Positions 1-9,333 of a stretch of 64,000 bases of DNA are shown here, in pieces. The stretch comes from Bacillus sp. SJS. GTDB lineage: Bacteria; Bacillota; Bacilli; Bacillales; Bacillaceae. Positions within the stretch are counted from its first letter, which is position 1. Every line of letters starts with the position of its first letter. Location: NCBI RefSeq assembly GCF_000732485.2, contig NZ_JAQV02000031.1, positions 372,001 to 436,000 of the forward strand, in the 5' to 3' direction. The notes beneath the pieces were generated by a model. The model searched no databases. It was not told where the DNA came from and was given only the letters and a program-made list of their open reading frames with translations. The translations under genes and the position numbers were made by a program.

Positions 1-776
1 CCGCCAATCAGAACAAGCAGAATTTCAAGCTTCGTCAAAATGGCCACGGTCACAATCGCACCGCCTAAAGCAAGCGATCCCGTGTCACCCATAAACACTT
101 TCGCAGGATGGGCATTAAAAACAAGGAATCCAAGTACTGCCCCTGCAACAGCGACTGAAAAAATCGCCACATCATACTGAGACTGATTCCAGGCTAAAAT
201 GGCAAATGCACCAAATGCAATCGCAGCCGTTCCTGAAAGAAGTCCGTCAAGTCCGTCTGTAAGATTAACTGCATTAGATCCGCCGACAAGCATGAATACG
301 ATTAATAAAACATAGGCCCAGCCAAGATCGAATCCAAATTCTGTTCCCGGGACTCTAATTTCTGTTGAAAAGTTGTATTGCCTGAATACAAGATAAAAAA
401 CAATGGCAATCATGATCTGGCCAATAAGCTTCTGCTTGGAGGTCAGACCCAAATTGCGCTTCATGACCACTTTTATAAAATCATCGAGAAAGCCCAGGAC
501 GCCATATCCGAAGGTAACAAAAATCAGAAGCCACATTTCTACACTTGGCTCTGAAAATTTCCCAGTCATAACCAGCGTCGTCACGATAATGGATAGAATA
601 ATCATAATTCCGCCCATCGTCGGCGTCCCTGATTTTTTCATATGGGATTTCGGTCCTTCATCCCTTATGCTTTGTCCAAATTTCAATCTTCTTAAAAATG
701 GAATAAAGATAGGAGAAAGCAGGACGCTTATTAAAAACCCCATCATAATGGTAAATAAAATGACTTGCTCAAGCAC
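1..776 (-). CDS. mraY: Phospho-N-acetylmuramoyl-pentapeptide-transferase MraY (3' end outside window)
   Basis: MraY is the polytopic membrane enzyme that transfers phospho-MurNAc-pentapeptide to undecaprenyl phosphate, making lipid I. The gene runs off the left edge, so about 258 N-terminal codons of roughly 324 are present. Family signatures are visible: [13 protein letters not shown] near the N-terminus, an acidic FLDDF motif, NLTDGLDGL, and [11 protein letters not shown] near the edge, separated by hydrophobic segments. The start is a GTG preceded by a strong GGAGGAAAA site. It lies about 100 bp downstream of murE in the same direction, as expected for the dcw cluster. Confidence 0.95.
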   Translation of the reverse strand, partial: MLEQVILFTIMMGFLISVLLSPIFIPFLRRLKFGQSIRDEGPKSHMKKSGTPTMGGIMIILSIIVTTLVMTGKFSEPSVEMWLLIFVTFGYGVLGFLDDFIKVVMKRNLGLTSKQKLIGQIMIAIVFYLVFRQYNFSTEIRVPGTEFGFDLGWAYVLLIVFMLVGGSNAVNLTDGLDGLLSGTAAIAFGAFAILAWNQSQYDVAIFSVAVAGAVLGFLVFNAHPAKVFMGDTGSLALGGAIVTVAILTKLEILLVLIG

Positions 777-875
777 TGCGTTTTCCTCCTTCAAGCTCCA
801 TCCTTGTCTCTTTGAGACCATCATATGCTTCTGCTGATCTAATATGTTTACAACGATTTAACATTTCCATTTTCT

Positions 876-2378
876 TCACTGCTCTCTTTCATGATCTTGC
901 GCTGCGCTCTGACTGATTTTCAGGGTGCTGATGGCTTTCAGTGCCACTTCCCTGTCATCAAAATCATAAATTTTGTCACCTATTTGCTGATACGTTTCAT
1001 GCCCTTTTCCTGCGATGAGGACTACATCACCAGGACGTGCATTTGCAGCAGCGAAATAAATCGCCTGCTCTCTGTTAGCGATAGAATGGTAATAGGAATT
1101 CCGAACCCCATTTTCCATATCGGCCAGAATCGCAAGGGCATCCTCGCTTCTTGGATTATCCGATGTAAAGATTGGTTCGTCTGCATATTTCACAGCAATC
1201 TGAGCCATGATGGGCCTCTTCGTTTTGTCGCGTTCCCCGCCGCAGCCTACAACAACAAAAGTACGCCCGGAAGAAAACTGCTGGATGGTTGTCAGCACAT
1301 TTTCAAGACTGTCCGGGGTATGTGCATAATCAACAATAACCGTAAATGGCTGACCGGCATCTACAAGCTCAAATCTCCCTCTTACACCATCTGCTTTCTC
1401 AAGAGCAGCAGCCGCTGTTTCTAGTGAGATGCCAGATGCTAAGCAAGCACCGATTGCAGCAAGGACATTGTACACACTGAATTTACCGATGAGTTTCAGT
1501 TTCATCGTTCGCGAACCGTATGGAGTTTGCAGGAGAAAAGCCGTTCCGCTTGACGTCATTTTTATATCAGAAGCCATAATATCCGCCTTCTGATCAATAC
1601 CATAGGTAAGAATATGGGCTGCCGTCATGCTTTTGTATTCCTCAGTAGCAGGGTCATCCTGATTTAGAACCGCAAATTTAGGGTTTTGATGGTTAAAAGT
1701 ATTTCCAAGCTGGGAAAACAGCAGACCTTTCGCCTGTTTATAAGCATCCATCGTTCCATGATAATCAAGGTGATCCTGTGTAAGATTTGTAAATACAGCC
1801 ACATCATAGTCGCACCCATGGGCTCTGCCCATATGAAGGGCATGAGAGGATACTTCCATTACGGCATTCGATACCCCTGAATCTGCCATTCTTTTAAAAG
1901 TCTTTTGCAGAGTCAGACTTTCCGGGGTAGTGTTTCTAACTTCCAGGGTTTCATCCCCGATTTTTATGTACATCGTGCCAATCATACCGGTTTTCTTTCC
2001 GGCAGACTGCATAACCATATCAATTAAATGGGCGGTTGTTGTTTTCCCATTTGTGCCGGTCACTCCAATTAAATGAAGTTTCTGGGTCGGCTGTCCGTAA
2101 AATGCATCTGCAAGTACAGCCATCGCTCTGCTTGAATCAGGTACGATGATGACAGGTACAGGAAGATCCAGCTCTCTCTCTGCGATAACAGCGGCGGCTC
2201 CCATGTCTACTGCCTGCCTTGCGAAATGATGGCCATCTACCGTGTATCCTTTAATACAGATAAACAGGCTTCCTTTTCCTGCATTTCTAGAATCCATCTC
2301 TATCGATTCAATGTCAGGATCCTCGCTTACATTTATTTTTCCAAAATGCAAACGGGAAAGCAAATCAGTCAACTTCAT
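876..2378 (-). CDS. murE: UDP-N-acetylmuramoyl-tripeptide synthetase MurE (meso-DAP adding)
   Basis: This cytoplasmic Mur ligase adds the third amino acid to UDP-MurNAc-L-Ala-D-Glu using ATP. The protein has 500 residues, the usual length. The ATP-binding loop GTNGKTT is at about residues 108-114. A DNPR motif followed by SED, typical of enzymes that select meso-diaminopimelate rather than lysine, lies in the C-terminal domain. I chose the ATG at 2378 because GAGAGG sits 10 bases upstream; an in-frame TTG at 2396 has no site. About 425 bp containing two terminators separate it from spoVD, so it is probably transcribed from its own promoter. Confidence 0.95.
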   Translation of the reverse strand: MKLTDLLSRLHFGKINVSEDPDIESIEMDSRNAGKGSLFICIKGYTVDGHHFARQAVDMGAAAVIAERELDLPVPVIIVPDSSRAMAVLADAFYGQPTQKLHLIGVTGTNGKTTTAHLIDMVMQSAGKKTGMIGTMYIKIGDETLEVRNTTPESLTLQKTFKRMADSGVSNAVMEVSSHALHMGRAHGCDYDVAVFTNLTQDHLDYHGTMDAYKQAKGLLFSQLGNTFNHQNPKFAVLNQDDPATEEYKSMTAAHILTYGIDQKADIMASDIKMTSSGTAFLLQTPYGSRTMKLKLIGKFSVYNVLAAIGACLASGISLETAAAALEKADGVRGRFELVDAGQPFTVIVDYAHTPDSLENVLTTIQQFSSGRTFVVVGCGGERDKTKRPIMAQIAVKYADEPIFTSDNPRSEDALAILADMENGVRNSYYHSIANREQAIYFAAANARPGDVVLIAGKGHETYQQIGDKIYDFDDREVALKAISTLKISQSAAQDHEREQ

Positions 2379-2616
2379 CCTTATCAAACCTCTCAATTCA
2401 CACTCTTTAAGATAACATTATGCGTTTTATGCATACAGTTCATATTTTATCTCACTTCCTAGAAAAGAGCCATGATTAATTTAGAAAAGCAGTGTACCCT
2501 TTGGAATCGCAGGATATAATGCAAGTACCATTCTGATTAAACTAACCAAATGCCCCTCCGTACAGGTTCCTGACAGGAGCCATCCTTTATCGGAACGCAG
2601 ACTCTGGCTGATCAAA

Positions 2617-2667
2617 CCAAAAAAATCAGTCCGGCAAAGCTTTGACTGCGCTCAACCAGACTGATTC
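2617..2667 (-). terminator. Intrinsic terminator, second of a tandem pair
   Basis: Read on the minus strand, AATCAGTC pairs with GACTGATT around a 30-base middle that can fold further, and is followed directly by a run of seven T. It lies downstream of the spoVD terminator with no gene between, so it is either a backup or ends an unannotated short RNA. Confidence 0.6.
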
Positions 2668-2707
2668 GCCTTTAGACAACAGCTAATCCACTATTTAAGG
2701 ATTGATA

Positions 2708-2757
2708 TGAAAAAGTGCCGCTTTAGGATATCCGCTTATCCATGGACGAGCGGCATT
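2708..2757 (-). terminator. Intrinsic terminator of spoVD
   Basis: On the minus strand, ATGCCGCT pairs with AGCGGCAC and CTTTTTC follows. It starts about 50 bases after the spoVD stop codon. Confidence 0.7.
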
Positions 2758-2804
2758 GCTCCAAGGTGGGCTTCACTTGCGGGTGTTTTTTAAATAAAAC
2801 CGGA

Positions 2805-4724
2805 TTATGGGTTTCCCATAAATACACGTATAGACGAACCCTCTTTAACCTTCGTTCCAGCTGCCGGTGATTGCTGGACTACAACCTCGCCGTTGCCCGC
2901 TACATCAAATTTGACATTCAAAAGCTGTTCTCTCAGTTCATCCATTTCCATCCCTAAAAGATTCGGAACCTCAACGGACTTTATGTCTCCCCATTTGTAT
3001 ACTTTATCCATCTGATCTTTACGCGGCTTAACACCCATTTCAGGAAGGCTGTCTCTCATAATATTGCCGACAATCGGAGCTGCCACCGTTCCCCCGAATT
3101 GAACAGTTCCTTTTGGATTATCAACGGCTACATAGACGACAAGTTCTGGATCATCTGCTGGAGCAAAGCCAATGAAGGAAACGATGAAATTGTTTTTTAA
3201 ATAAACTCCATTGCTTACCTTCTGGGCTGTTCCTGTTTTCCCTCCTACCCTGTACCCTTCTACAAAAGCATTTTTACCTGTCCCGCCAGCTACTACGCTT
3301 TCCAGCGCGTATCGGATTTTCTTGGAGGTTTCTTCAGAAATGACTCTGCGCTTCTCTACTGGAGCTTTTTTGCTCGTTACTTTTCCGGTCACTGGGTCAA
3401 CCAGCTCTTTTGCTACGTACGGAGTATATAAAATCCCTCCATTAACCGCAGCTGAAACAGCGGCTACCTGCTGAATCGGGGTTACCGAAACTCCCTGTCC
3501 AAATGCTGTTGTTGCCTGTTCCACTGGTCCGACTCTGTCAAGATTAAAAAGAATTCCTCTTCCCTCACCTTGCAGATCAATTCCCGTTTTTTGGCCAAAT
3601 CCGAAATCCTTAATATATTTGAACAGCTTTTCTTTCCCTAAGCGCTGACCCAATGCAACAAATCCTGGGTTGCAGGAATTCTGAACAACTTCCAAAAAAC
3701 TCTGCGAACCGTGTCCGCCCCTCTTCCAGCACTTCAGTCTGGCTCCCGCTACCTCAATCGATCCAGGATCATGAAAATGATCGTGCTCCAAATCGACCTT
3801 TTGTTCCTCTAATGCTGCAGCGAGAGTAATAATTTTAAATGTAGATCCGGGCTCATATGTGCTCCATACAGGCAAATTGCGGTTGTATACAATTGGTTTT
3901 ACATCTTGATAATGAGCGGGATCAAAATCCGGCCTTGAAGACATCCCCAGAATTTCACCATTTTTCGGATTCATGGCAATTGCAATCATTCCATCGGGGT
4001 TATATTGTGCCTGAGCAAGATCAAGCTCCCTCTCCATGATTGTCTGCACCTTGGAATCAATTGTAAGTTTCAGAGTCTGGCCGTCTGTTGGGGATTTATA
4101 ATCATCCGCTTCATTCGGCATTCGTTTTCCTTTTGCATCTGAATAAAATTTAACAAAACCCTTTTCGCCTTTAAGCTCTTTATCATATACTGCTTCAAGT
4201 CCAAGCAGCCCCTGGTTATCAATCCCTGCGAATCCGAGTACATGAGATAGGTAGCTGCCATTCGGATAATATCGTTTACTGTCCTCTCCTATATAAACAC
4301 CCTTAATGCCAAGAGCTCTGACCTCTCCCGCTTTTTCATGGGAAATTTTCCGGCCTTCCGGCTTCAGCGTGACAATCATTTCATTTTTTGTCAGAAAATC
4401 ATACGCTTTCTTCGCAGTCATATTCAATACCGGCGCAAGCTTTTCTGCCGCTTCTGCAGGATTCTCCACCTGTCTTGGCACGGCATATACCGTAGGCGCA
4501 CTGATATTTGTAGCAAGCTTTACACCATTCCTGTCCAAAATTTCTCCCCGTTCAGGTTCAAATGGAAGATTACGGCTCCACAAATCCTTTGCTCCTGCAG
4601 TCAGCTTATCACCGAGTATGAATTGGACATATCCGAGCCTTACATCTATCACAGCAAATACAAGCACACCTATCAGCAAAACAGCGGCAAGCCTTTTTCT
4701 GACGGTAACCTGAGATACCCGCAC
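2805..4724 (-). CDS. spoVD: Sporulation-specific class B penicillin-binding protein SpoVD
   Basis: SpoVD is a membrane-anchored transpeptidase needed for spore cortex peptidoglycan. It has one N-terminal membrane segment (about residues 12-30), a PBP dimerisation domain, a transpeptidase domain and one C-terminal PASTA domain (about 575-639). The catalytic motifs are complete: STFK near 294, SCN near 350 and KTG near 496. The GTG at 4724 gives an MRVS start like the B. subtilis protein and lies 10 bases after AAGGAG; a TTG one codon upstream (4727) is also possible. It is separated from pbpB by a terminator and a repeat element, and a sigma-E-like promoter precedes it, which fits mother-cell expression. 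Confidence 0.93.
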   Translation of the reverse strand: MRVSQVTVRKRLAAVLLIGVLVFAVIDVRLGYVQFILGDKLTAGAKDLWSRNLPFEPERGEILDRNGVKLATNISAPTVYAVPRQVENPAEAAEKLAPVLNMTAKKAYDFLTKNEMIVTLKPEGRKISHEKAGEVRALGIKGVYIGEDSKRYYPNGSYLSHVLGFAGIDNQGLLGLEAVYDKELKGEKGFVKFYSDAKGKRMPNEADDYKSPTDGQTLKLTIDSKVQTIMERELDLAQAQYNPDGMIAIAMNPKNGEILGMSSRPDFDPAHYQDVKPIVYNRNLPVWSTYEPGSTFKIITLAAALEEQKVDLEHDHFHDPGSIEVAGARLKCWKRGGHGSQSFLEVVQNSCNPGFVALGQRLGKEKLFKYIKDFGFGQKTGIDLQGEGRGILFNLDRVGPVEQATTAFGQGVSVTPIQQVAAVSAAVNGGILYTPYVAKELVDPVTGKVTSKKAPVEKRRVISEETSKKIRYALESVVAGGTGKNAFVEGYRVGGKTGTAQKVSNGVYLKNNFIVSFIGFAPADDPELVVYVAVDNPKGTVQFGGTVAAPIVGNIMRDSLPEMGVKPRKDQMDKVYKWGDIKSVEVPNLLGMEMDELREQLLNVKFDVAGNGEVVVQQSPAAGTKVKEGSSIRVFMGNP

Positions 4725-4754
4725 CAAACATCACTCCTTGTCTATGCTCCTCCC

Positions 4755-4783
4755 ACTATATGCTTGTACAAAGGACAATAGAA
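4755..4783 (-). promoter_or_regulatory. Candidate sigma-E promoter of spoVD
   Basis: On the minus strand, TTCTATT is followed after 14 bases by CATATAGT, close to the sigma-E pattern (KMATATT, 14-15 bases, CATACANT). It lies about 30 bases before the spoVD start. B. subtilis spoVD is sigma-E dependent, which supports the assignment; the match itself is imperfect. Confidence 0.4.
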
Positions 4784-4870
4784 CAGGCCGGGGACTGCAT
4801 CAGGAAAGCAATCAGTATCTCTTCATAAAAAGAGAGGCGTTTAATAAGTCGTGCTGAGAGGAAATGCTTG

Positions 4871-4920
4871 AACCAAAAACCCCCTGAACGCTTTGTGAGC
4901 ATTCCGGGGGTTTTGGTTTT
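4871..4920. terminator. Terminator downstream of pbpB
   Basis: AACCAAAAACCCCC and GGGGGTTTTGGTTT form a 14-bp stem around a 21-base loop. T runs are built into both arms, so it could act in either direction; here it would end the mraZ-to-pbpB transcript. Confidence 0.7.
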
Positions 4921-4947
4921 GACATAGGTACTATGAACAATTATGGG

Positions 4948-5083
4948 TTAGGCTGATTGGAGCGGAAGGTGCGCGACTCCTTGCTAAGAGCAGCGGGACA
5001 GGTGAGACCCCACAGGCGCTTGCGCCGCGGAGGCTCACCGCCCGCCCCGCTAAAGCTTGAGCATCCTGCAGCGGAAATTAGCC
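4948..5083. repeat. Dispersed GC-rich inverted-repeat element, copy 1
   Basis: A roughly 135-bp element with inverted ends (GGCTGATTGGAGCGGA against GCAGCGGAAATTAGCC). Inside it, GCGGGACAGGTGAGACC is mirrored by GGCTCACCGCCCGCCCCGC. It shares long stretches with 47228-47356. I remember similar elements scattered through Bacillaceae intergenic regions. It carries no gene and lies between pbpB and spoVD. Confidence 0.7.
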
Positions 5084-5151
5084 AAAACACATCCAATCTA
5101 AAAATGTGAGAGGAGCTATAAAACTGACTTTCCTGAACAGTACATCCCGTT

Positions 5152-7299
5152 TTATGAAGGCGGCTTTAATTCAACGGTTAAAAGAGTTTCCTTACTGACA
5201 ATTGTCCCTTTAGGTATACTCTGCTTGGCTGAAAAACCCTGTCCGGAAAATGAAACTCTTAACTGAAGCAAGTCAGCCAGTTTCATAATATCCCGCTTGG
5301 ACCATCCGGAAAGATCCGGCATTTTTACTTTTCCGCCCGTTTGCAGAAATACTCTTTCCCCTTTTGAAATCACAGTCCGCTCTGAAGGGGATTGGGCCTC
5401 AACAGAAGGACCGGAGCCAAGAATAAGTGGTTGATACGCACTTGATTCAAGAAGTTTGGCAGCATCCTTTGCGTTTTTCCCAATATAAGATTCCATCACT
5501 GGATCCTGCGCTTTAGGTGCAGAATCATTCTCTTTTCCTTTACCTTCTTCAGGCTGAATCTGCAAATACTGCAAACTGTTCTGCATAACTGTTTTAAAAA
5601 TAGAGGAAACAGGCATCGATCCGATTTCAGTCGGCTCAAGCTCAGGCTGCTGGACAGCTACGTACACGAGCAGCTCCGGATCATCTTTTGGCGCCATTCC
5701 CATGAAGGAGAAAATGAAGTTTTCTTTTCCGCTCATATAGCGTCCGTTATCTCCAGGAATTTGTGCTGTACCCGTTTTCCCCGCTACATCATAGCCTTCA
5801 ATCGCAAAAGGCTTACCGGTACCGTTTTTAGAAGTTACGACCTTCCCCATCAAATCGCGGACCTGAGCAGCCGTTGCTTCTGAAATAGGCCGGCTAATCT
5901 GCTTTGGTTCATTCTTTTTTATTACTTTATTAGCGTCGGCATCCACGATCTGATCAATCAGATATGGCTTCATCAGCTTGCCTCCATTGGCAATAGCGGT
6001 TGCAGCCTGAATTTGTTCAATGACCGTAGCTGTAGAACCCTGGCCGAATGAGGCGGTTGCCAATGAAATTTTACTGTCACTATTGATCGTACCGGCTTTC
6101 TCACCCGGCAGATCAATTCCTGTCTTTTGTCCAAAACCGAATTTCTTCATATAGCTGCTATAAGCATCCGGACCGAGTTTCATTGCCAGATTGATCATCG
6201 CTACATTTGATGAGCGCTCAAAGCCCTCATCATAGGTGATTGATCCCCAGCCGGTTTTATTATGGTCTTTAATAACCTTGCTGCCGATTTTATAGCTGCC
6301 GGATTTATAGGTTGAACTGCCTTTATACACACCCTGCTCTATAGCAGATGCCACAGTATACATTTTCATTGTTGATCCCGGCTCAATCGGGTATCCGATT
6401 ATATCATTATTAAAATTGGAAATGTCTCTCGTGTTGGGATTAAAGCTGGGACGCTGGCTCATCGCTAAGATTTTGCCTGTCTTTGGATCTGCTACAACAG
6501 CCATAATTTTTTTCGGACTGTATTCTTTTACAGTCTGATTCATTGCATCCTCAAGGAAGGTCTGAATCTTTTGATCAAGCGTCAGATAAATATCGCTTCC
6601 ATTATCGGGAGGTGTAATTTCATCACGTGTCCCAGGAAGCTTCCAGCCATAATGATCACTATTGTATTTTATGGATCCGTCCCTTTCCTGAAGGTAACTG
6701 TCCAGGCTTTTTTCAAGCCCCAGCATTCCAGTGGTAACGCCGTTCTCTTCATTTTTTTGAGCGTAGCCAATAATGTCAGAAGCGAAAACACCATTCGGAT
6801 AAAAACGCTTTTGATTCTTCATAAAGGCAATACCTGGCAGCTTTAACTTTTCGATTTTAAGCTTTTCAGTTTGGCTTAAATTTCTTCCATCCGCACCAAA
6901 CTCCACCTGCTTTGCATCTTTGTGAAGAATTTCAAGAGCTTTAGACGTGTCAATATCCAGAATCGGAGCAAGCTTTTCTGCTGTGGTTTCTTTATCTACC
7001 ACATGCTGGGGCTTTTTGGGATCCGATGTCAATGACTCGTCAAGGATCGCTACGAGCGTATATGCTGACGTATCTTCCGCAATGGCTTCTCCGTTTCGAT
7101 CGAGGATCGAGCCTCTCGACGCTTCCAGAATCTGCTTTTTTTCATATTTTTGTGCTGCGCGCGCAGCAAGCACCTGCCCATCAACTTGTCCAGTCAGCTG
7201 AATGTACAAAAATCTGCCTGTAATGATAAAGAAGAGCACCGCAAAAAATGTTGCTAATACGGCTGCTCCTCTATTCATGTTTTTATTCTTTTTCAGCAT
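5152..7299 (-). CDS. pbpB: Division-specific penicillin-binding protein 2B
   Basis: PBP2B is the class B transpeptidase of the divisome that crosslinks septal peptidoglycan. The 715-residue protein has an N-terminal membrane anchor (about 11-33), a dimerisation domain, a transpeptidase domain and two C-terminal PASTA domains. Active-site motifs are STMK at 309-312, SSN at 363-365 and KTG at 508-510. The ATG is only 3 bases after the ftsL stop codon, so the two are probably translationally coupled. Length matches B. subtilis PBP2B (716 residues). Confidence 0.95.
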   Translation of the reverse strand: MLKKNKNMNRGAAVLATFFAVLFFIITGRFLYIQLTGQVDGQVLAARAAQKYEKKQILEASRGSILDRNGEAIAEDTSAYTLVAILDESLTSDPKKPQHVVDKETTAEKLAPILDIDTSKALEILHKDAKQVEFGADGRNLSQTEKLKIEKLKLPGIAFMKNQKRFYPNGVFASDIIGYAQKNEENGVTTGMLGLEKSLDSYLQERDGSIKYNSDHYGWKLPGTRDEITPPDNGSDIYLTLDQKIQTFLEDAMNQTVKEYSPKKIMAVVADPKTGKILAMSQRPSFNPNTRDISNFNNDIIGYPIEPGSTMKMYTVASAIEQGVYKGSSTYKSGSYKIGSKVIKDHNKTGWGSITYDEGFERSSNVAMINLAMKLGPDAYSSYMKKFGFGQKTGIDLPGEKAGTINSDSKISLATASFGQGSTATVIEQIQAATAIANGGKLMKPYLIDQIVDADANKVIKKNEPKQISRPISEATAAQVRDLMGKVVTSKNGTGKPFAIEGYDVAGKTGTAQIPGDNGRYMSGKENFIFSFMGMAPKDDPELLVYVAVQQPELEPTEIGSMPVSSIFKTVMQNSLQYLQIQPEEGKGKENDSAPKAQDPVMESYIGKNAKDAAKLLESSAYQPLILGSGPSVEAQSPSERTVISKGERVFLQTGGKVKMPDLSGWSKRDIMKLADLLQLRVSFSGQGFSAKQSIPKGTIVSKETLLTVELKPPS

Positions 7300-7302
7300 G
7301 CT

Positions 7303-7677
7303 CTAGTCCTGAACAACCTTTACGTTGTTTTTGTTAAGAGTCAGTCCAAGCTCTTTCGCTCTTTCCCAAATTCTCTCATAATTGCTCAATTCTTTCACTT
7401 GGATCTGCAGATCGGCATTTGTCTTGCCTTGAGCATCAACCTGTGCCTCCAGCTTTTGGATATCCATGCTGGCTTTATAGGAGGCCACACTGTTTGCGAT
7501 AAGATGAATGCTCGCTGCTGCCAGTCCAAGGACAAAAAGGACAATCAGGACCTTTTCCCCTAGCGTAATCGGCAGTCTTCTTTTGACCGGCATTGCTTTT
7601 GGCTGAGACTGGGGCTGCGATTGGCGTGTCGTTTGTTCCTGTGCGCGCTGATTAACTTTAACAGCTAAATTACTCAT
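7303..7677 (-). CDS. ftsL: Cell division protein FtsL
   Basis: FtsL is a bitopic divisome protein that works with FtsB/DivIC to recruit and activate septal synthesis. The 124-residue protein has a glutamine-rich basic cytoplasmic tail, one membrane segment (about 41-63) and an extracellular coiled coil (about 72-115, starting around MDIQKLEAQVDAQG). A GAGGAGG site precedes the ATG. It lies between rsmH and pbpB, the conserved place. Sequence similarity in this family is low, so position carries much of the weight. Confidence 0.9.
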   Translation of the reverse strand: MSNLAVKVNQRAQEQTTRQSQPQSQPKAMPVKRRLPITLGEKVLIVLFVLGLAAASIHLIANSVASYKASMDIQKLEAQVDAQGKTNADLQIQVKELSNYERIWERAKELGLTLNKNNVKVVQD

Positions 7678-7759
7678 GGCTGGACCTCCTCTTCTACCTT
7701 CTCATATTTTACTTTTGCTGATTTTCCATCAAAGGCTTTTCTCTCTATTTATCGGCCGA

Positions 7760-8695
7760 TTATTTTATTTTTTCTGCAATTCTAAGTTTGGCGGAACGTG
7801 ACCGGTTATTATCGGTCAGCTCCTCTTCAGCTGGCAGAATCGGCTTTCTCGTGACAAGTTTAATTTTCGGCTCAAATTCTTTTGGAATAACCGGCAGTCC
7901 TGGCGGAAGCTGCGGAAGCTCAGCCGCCTGTTTGAATGTCGTTTTGCAAATTCTGTCTTCAAGGGAATGGAACGTGATGACACTTATTCTCCCTTTCGGA
8001 TTCAGAAGCTCAATAGACTGTTCAATCGCCTCTTCAAACACCTTCAGTTCATCATTGACAGCAATGCGGATCGCCTGGAAAATTCGTTTAGCCGGATGTC
8101 CTCCCGTACGTCTTGCAGGAGCTGGAATGCCATCCTTAATCAGTTCCACAAGCTCGCCCGTCGTTTTTATGGGTTCCTTTTCACGTCTTGCTTCAATTTT
8201 CCTGGCAATTTGCTTGGAAAATTTCTCTTCCCCATATCTGAAGAAGATTCTAACAAGATCTTCATAGCTCCAATGATTCACAACATCGTATGCGGACAAG
8301 TCAGATTGCTGATCCATTCTCATATCAAGGGGTGCATCATGGTGATAGCTGAAGCCCCTTTCAGGAGTATCCAGCTGCGGAGAGGAAACGCCTAAATCGA
8401 AGAGAATCCCGTCTACCTTTTCCACGCCTTGCTCTGCAAGCTTTTCTCTAATGTGCCTGAAATTGCTTTTGATGAGGATGGCCTGTCCTTCATATTCCGC
8501 AAGTTTGTGTTTTGCATTTTCAATGGCTGTGTCATCCTGGTCAAAAGCGAACAATCTGCCTTCTGAAGATAATTGTGAAAGCAGGTATTCACTGTGGCCT
8601 GCACCGCCAAGAGTGCAATCAACGTATGTACCGTTACGTTTAATATTCAGACCATCTACCGTTTCTTTCAGTAATACTGTTTTATGTTCAAACAT
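7760..8695 (-). CDS. rsmH: 16S rRNA m4C1402 methyltransferase RsmH
   Basis: RsmH (MraW) uses S-adenosylmethionine to methylate N4 of C1402 in the ribosomal P site. The sequence starts [16 protein letters not shown] and shows the SAM-binding stretch [14 protein letters not shown], then [12 protein letters not shown] and the C-terminal FHSLEDR motif. The chosen ATG at 8695 has AAGGTGGG upstream and gives 311 residues, the same as B. subtilis; an upstream in-frame ATG at 8770 would add 25 unlikely residues. It is the second gene after the mraZ operator. Confidence 0.95.
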   Translation of the reverse strand: MFEHKTVLLKETVDGLNIKRNGTYVDCTLGGAGHSEYLLSQLSSEGRLFAFDQDDTAIENAKHKLAEYEGQAILIKSNFRHIREKLAEQGVEKVDGILFDLGVSSPQLDTPERGFSYHHDAPLDMRMDQQSDLSAYDVVNHWSYEDLVRIFFRYGEEKFSKQIARKIEARREKEPIKTTGELVELIKDGIPAPARRTGGHPAKRIFQAIRIAVNDELKVFEEAIEQSIELLNPKGRISVITFHSLEDRICKTTFKQAAELPQLPPGLPVIPKEFEPKIKLVTRKPILPAEEELTDNNRSRSAKLRIAEKIK

Positions 8696-8779
8696 GGATG
8701 AACCCACCTTTTTATCAAATTCGAATGATACAATATGCAGCCCGATTCGTATCCTTCGCAGCACATGCACAATGATTCA

Positions 8780-9211
8780 TTATATATCAAAATCAATCAT
8801 GTTTTCAGCAATTTCTGCGAAAGAGTCTTCCTGCTGGTCTATATAGTCTTCCCAAATCGGCTTGCTCCATAGTTCAATTCGATTTGATACCCCAATGACA
8901 ACGCAATCTTTTTCAAGCTTAGCGTAATTCAGCAGAGGGGATGCAATATTAATCCGCCCCTGTTTATCCAGTTCACATTCAACTGCACCTGAAAAGAAGA
9001 ATCGTGTAAACGCCCGAGCGTCTTTTTTAGTAAGCGGCAGAGTTTTGAGTTTATCTTCCATGATGATCCACTCTGTCATGGGATAGCCGAATAGACATTG
9101 GTCCAGCCCTCTTGTTAGGACAAATGACTCACCTAACCCATCACGGAATTTTGCTGGGACGATCATGCGGCCTTTTGCATCGATTGTGTGCTGATATTCC
9201 CCCATGAACAT
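8780..9211 (-). CDS. mraZ: Transcriptional regulator MraZ
   Basis: MraZ is an AbrB-fold DNA-binding protein that forms ring oligomers and represses the dcw operon it heads. The 143-residue sequence contains the two SpoVT-AbrB-like halves, beginning [15 protein letters not shown], and a second signature at [16 protein letters not shown]. It matches B. subtilis MraZ closely and in length. Its likely binding sites lie just upstream (9214-9272), so the operon is probably autoregulated. Confidence 0.95.
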   Translation of the reverse strand: MFMGEYQHTIDAKGRMIVPAKFRDGLGESFVLTRGLDQCLFGYPMTEWIIMEDKLKTLPLTKKDARAFTRFFFSGAVECELDKQGRINIASPLLNYAKLEKDCVVIGVSNRIELWSKPIWEDYIDQQEDSFAEIAENMIDFDI

Positions 9212-9213
9212 GC

Positions 9214-9272
9214 CTTGTCCCCACTCTCTCTCCCAAACTCACCACTTTCCCCCACTTATCTCCACTTCCCAT
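9214..9272 (-). promoter_or_regulatory. MraZ-type operator: 10-bp-phased TGGNG repeats
   Basis: Reading the minus strand towards mraZ there is TGGAG, ATAAG, TGGGG, GAAAG, TGGTG, AGTTT, GGGAG, then six bases and TGGGG. This gives TGGNG-like boxes about every 10 bp, one helical turn. MraZ of other bacteria binds direct TGGGN repeats with 5-base spacers. The last boxes overlap the ribosome binding region, suggesting occupation would block initiation. Confidence 0.65.
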
Positions 9273-9289
9273 TCTACACGTTTTGAAAA

Positions 9290-9320
9290 CAAAAAAAAAC
9301 CCTGTACAGCACAGGATTTT
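9290..9320 (-). terminator. Intrinsic terminator of bshC
   Basis: On the minus strand CCTGT-GCTGT-ACAGG is followed by ten T. It lies directly after the bshC stop and separates bshC from the mraZ operon. Confidence 0.8.
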
Positions 9321-9333
9321 TAAAAAAATTACG

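Larger units (their letters stand above)
2397..2804. other. Intergenic region between spoVD and murE
   Basis: This 408-bp gap holds no convincing coding sequence. It contains two separate minus-strand intrinsic terminators (listed individually) and the presumed murE promoter region, in which I could not identify a clear sigma-A promoter. Confidence 0.6.

Noticed and set aside
403-837. 144-residue plus-strand ORF opposite mraY
   Set aside because: It is antisense to the recognisable mraY coding sequence and has no independent family signature.
5234-5440. Possible frameshift in the pbpB C-terminus
   Set aside because: Both PASTA domains read in one frame to a stop at the normal length; no disruption.
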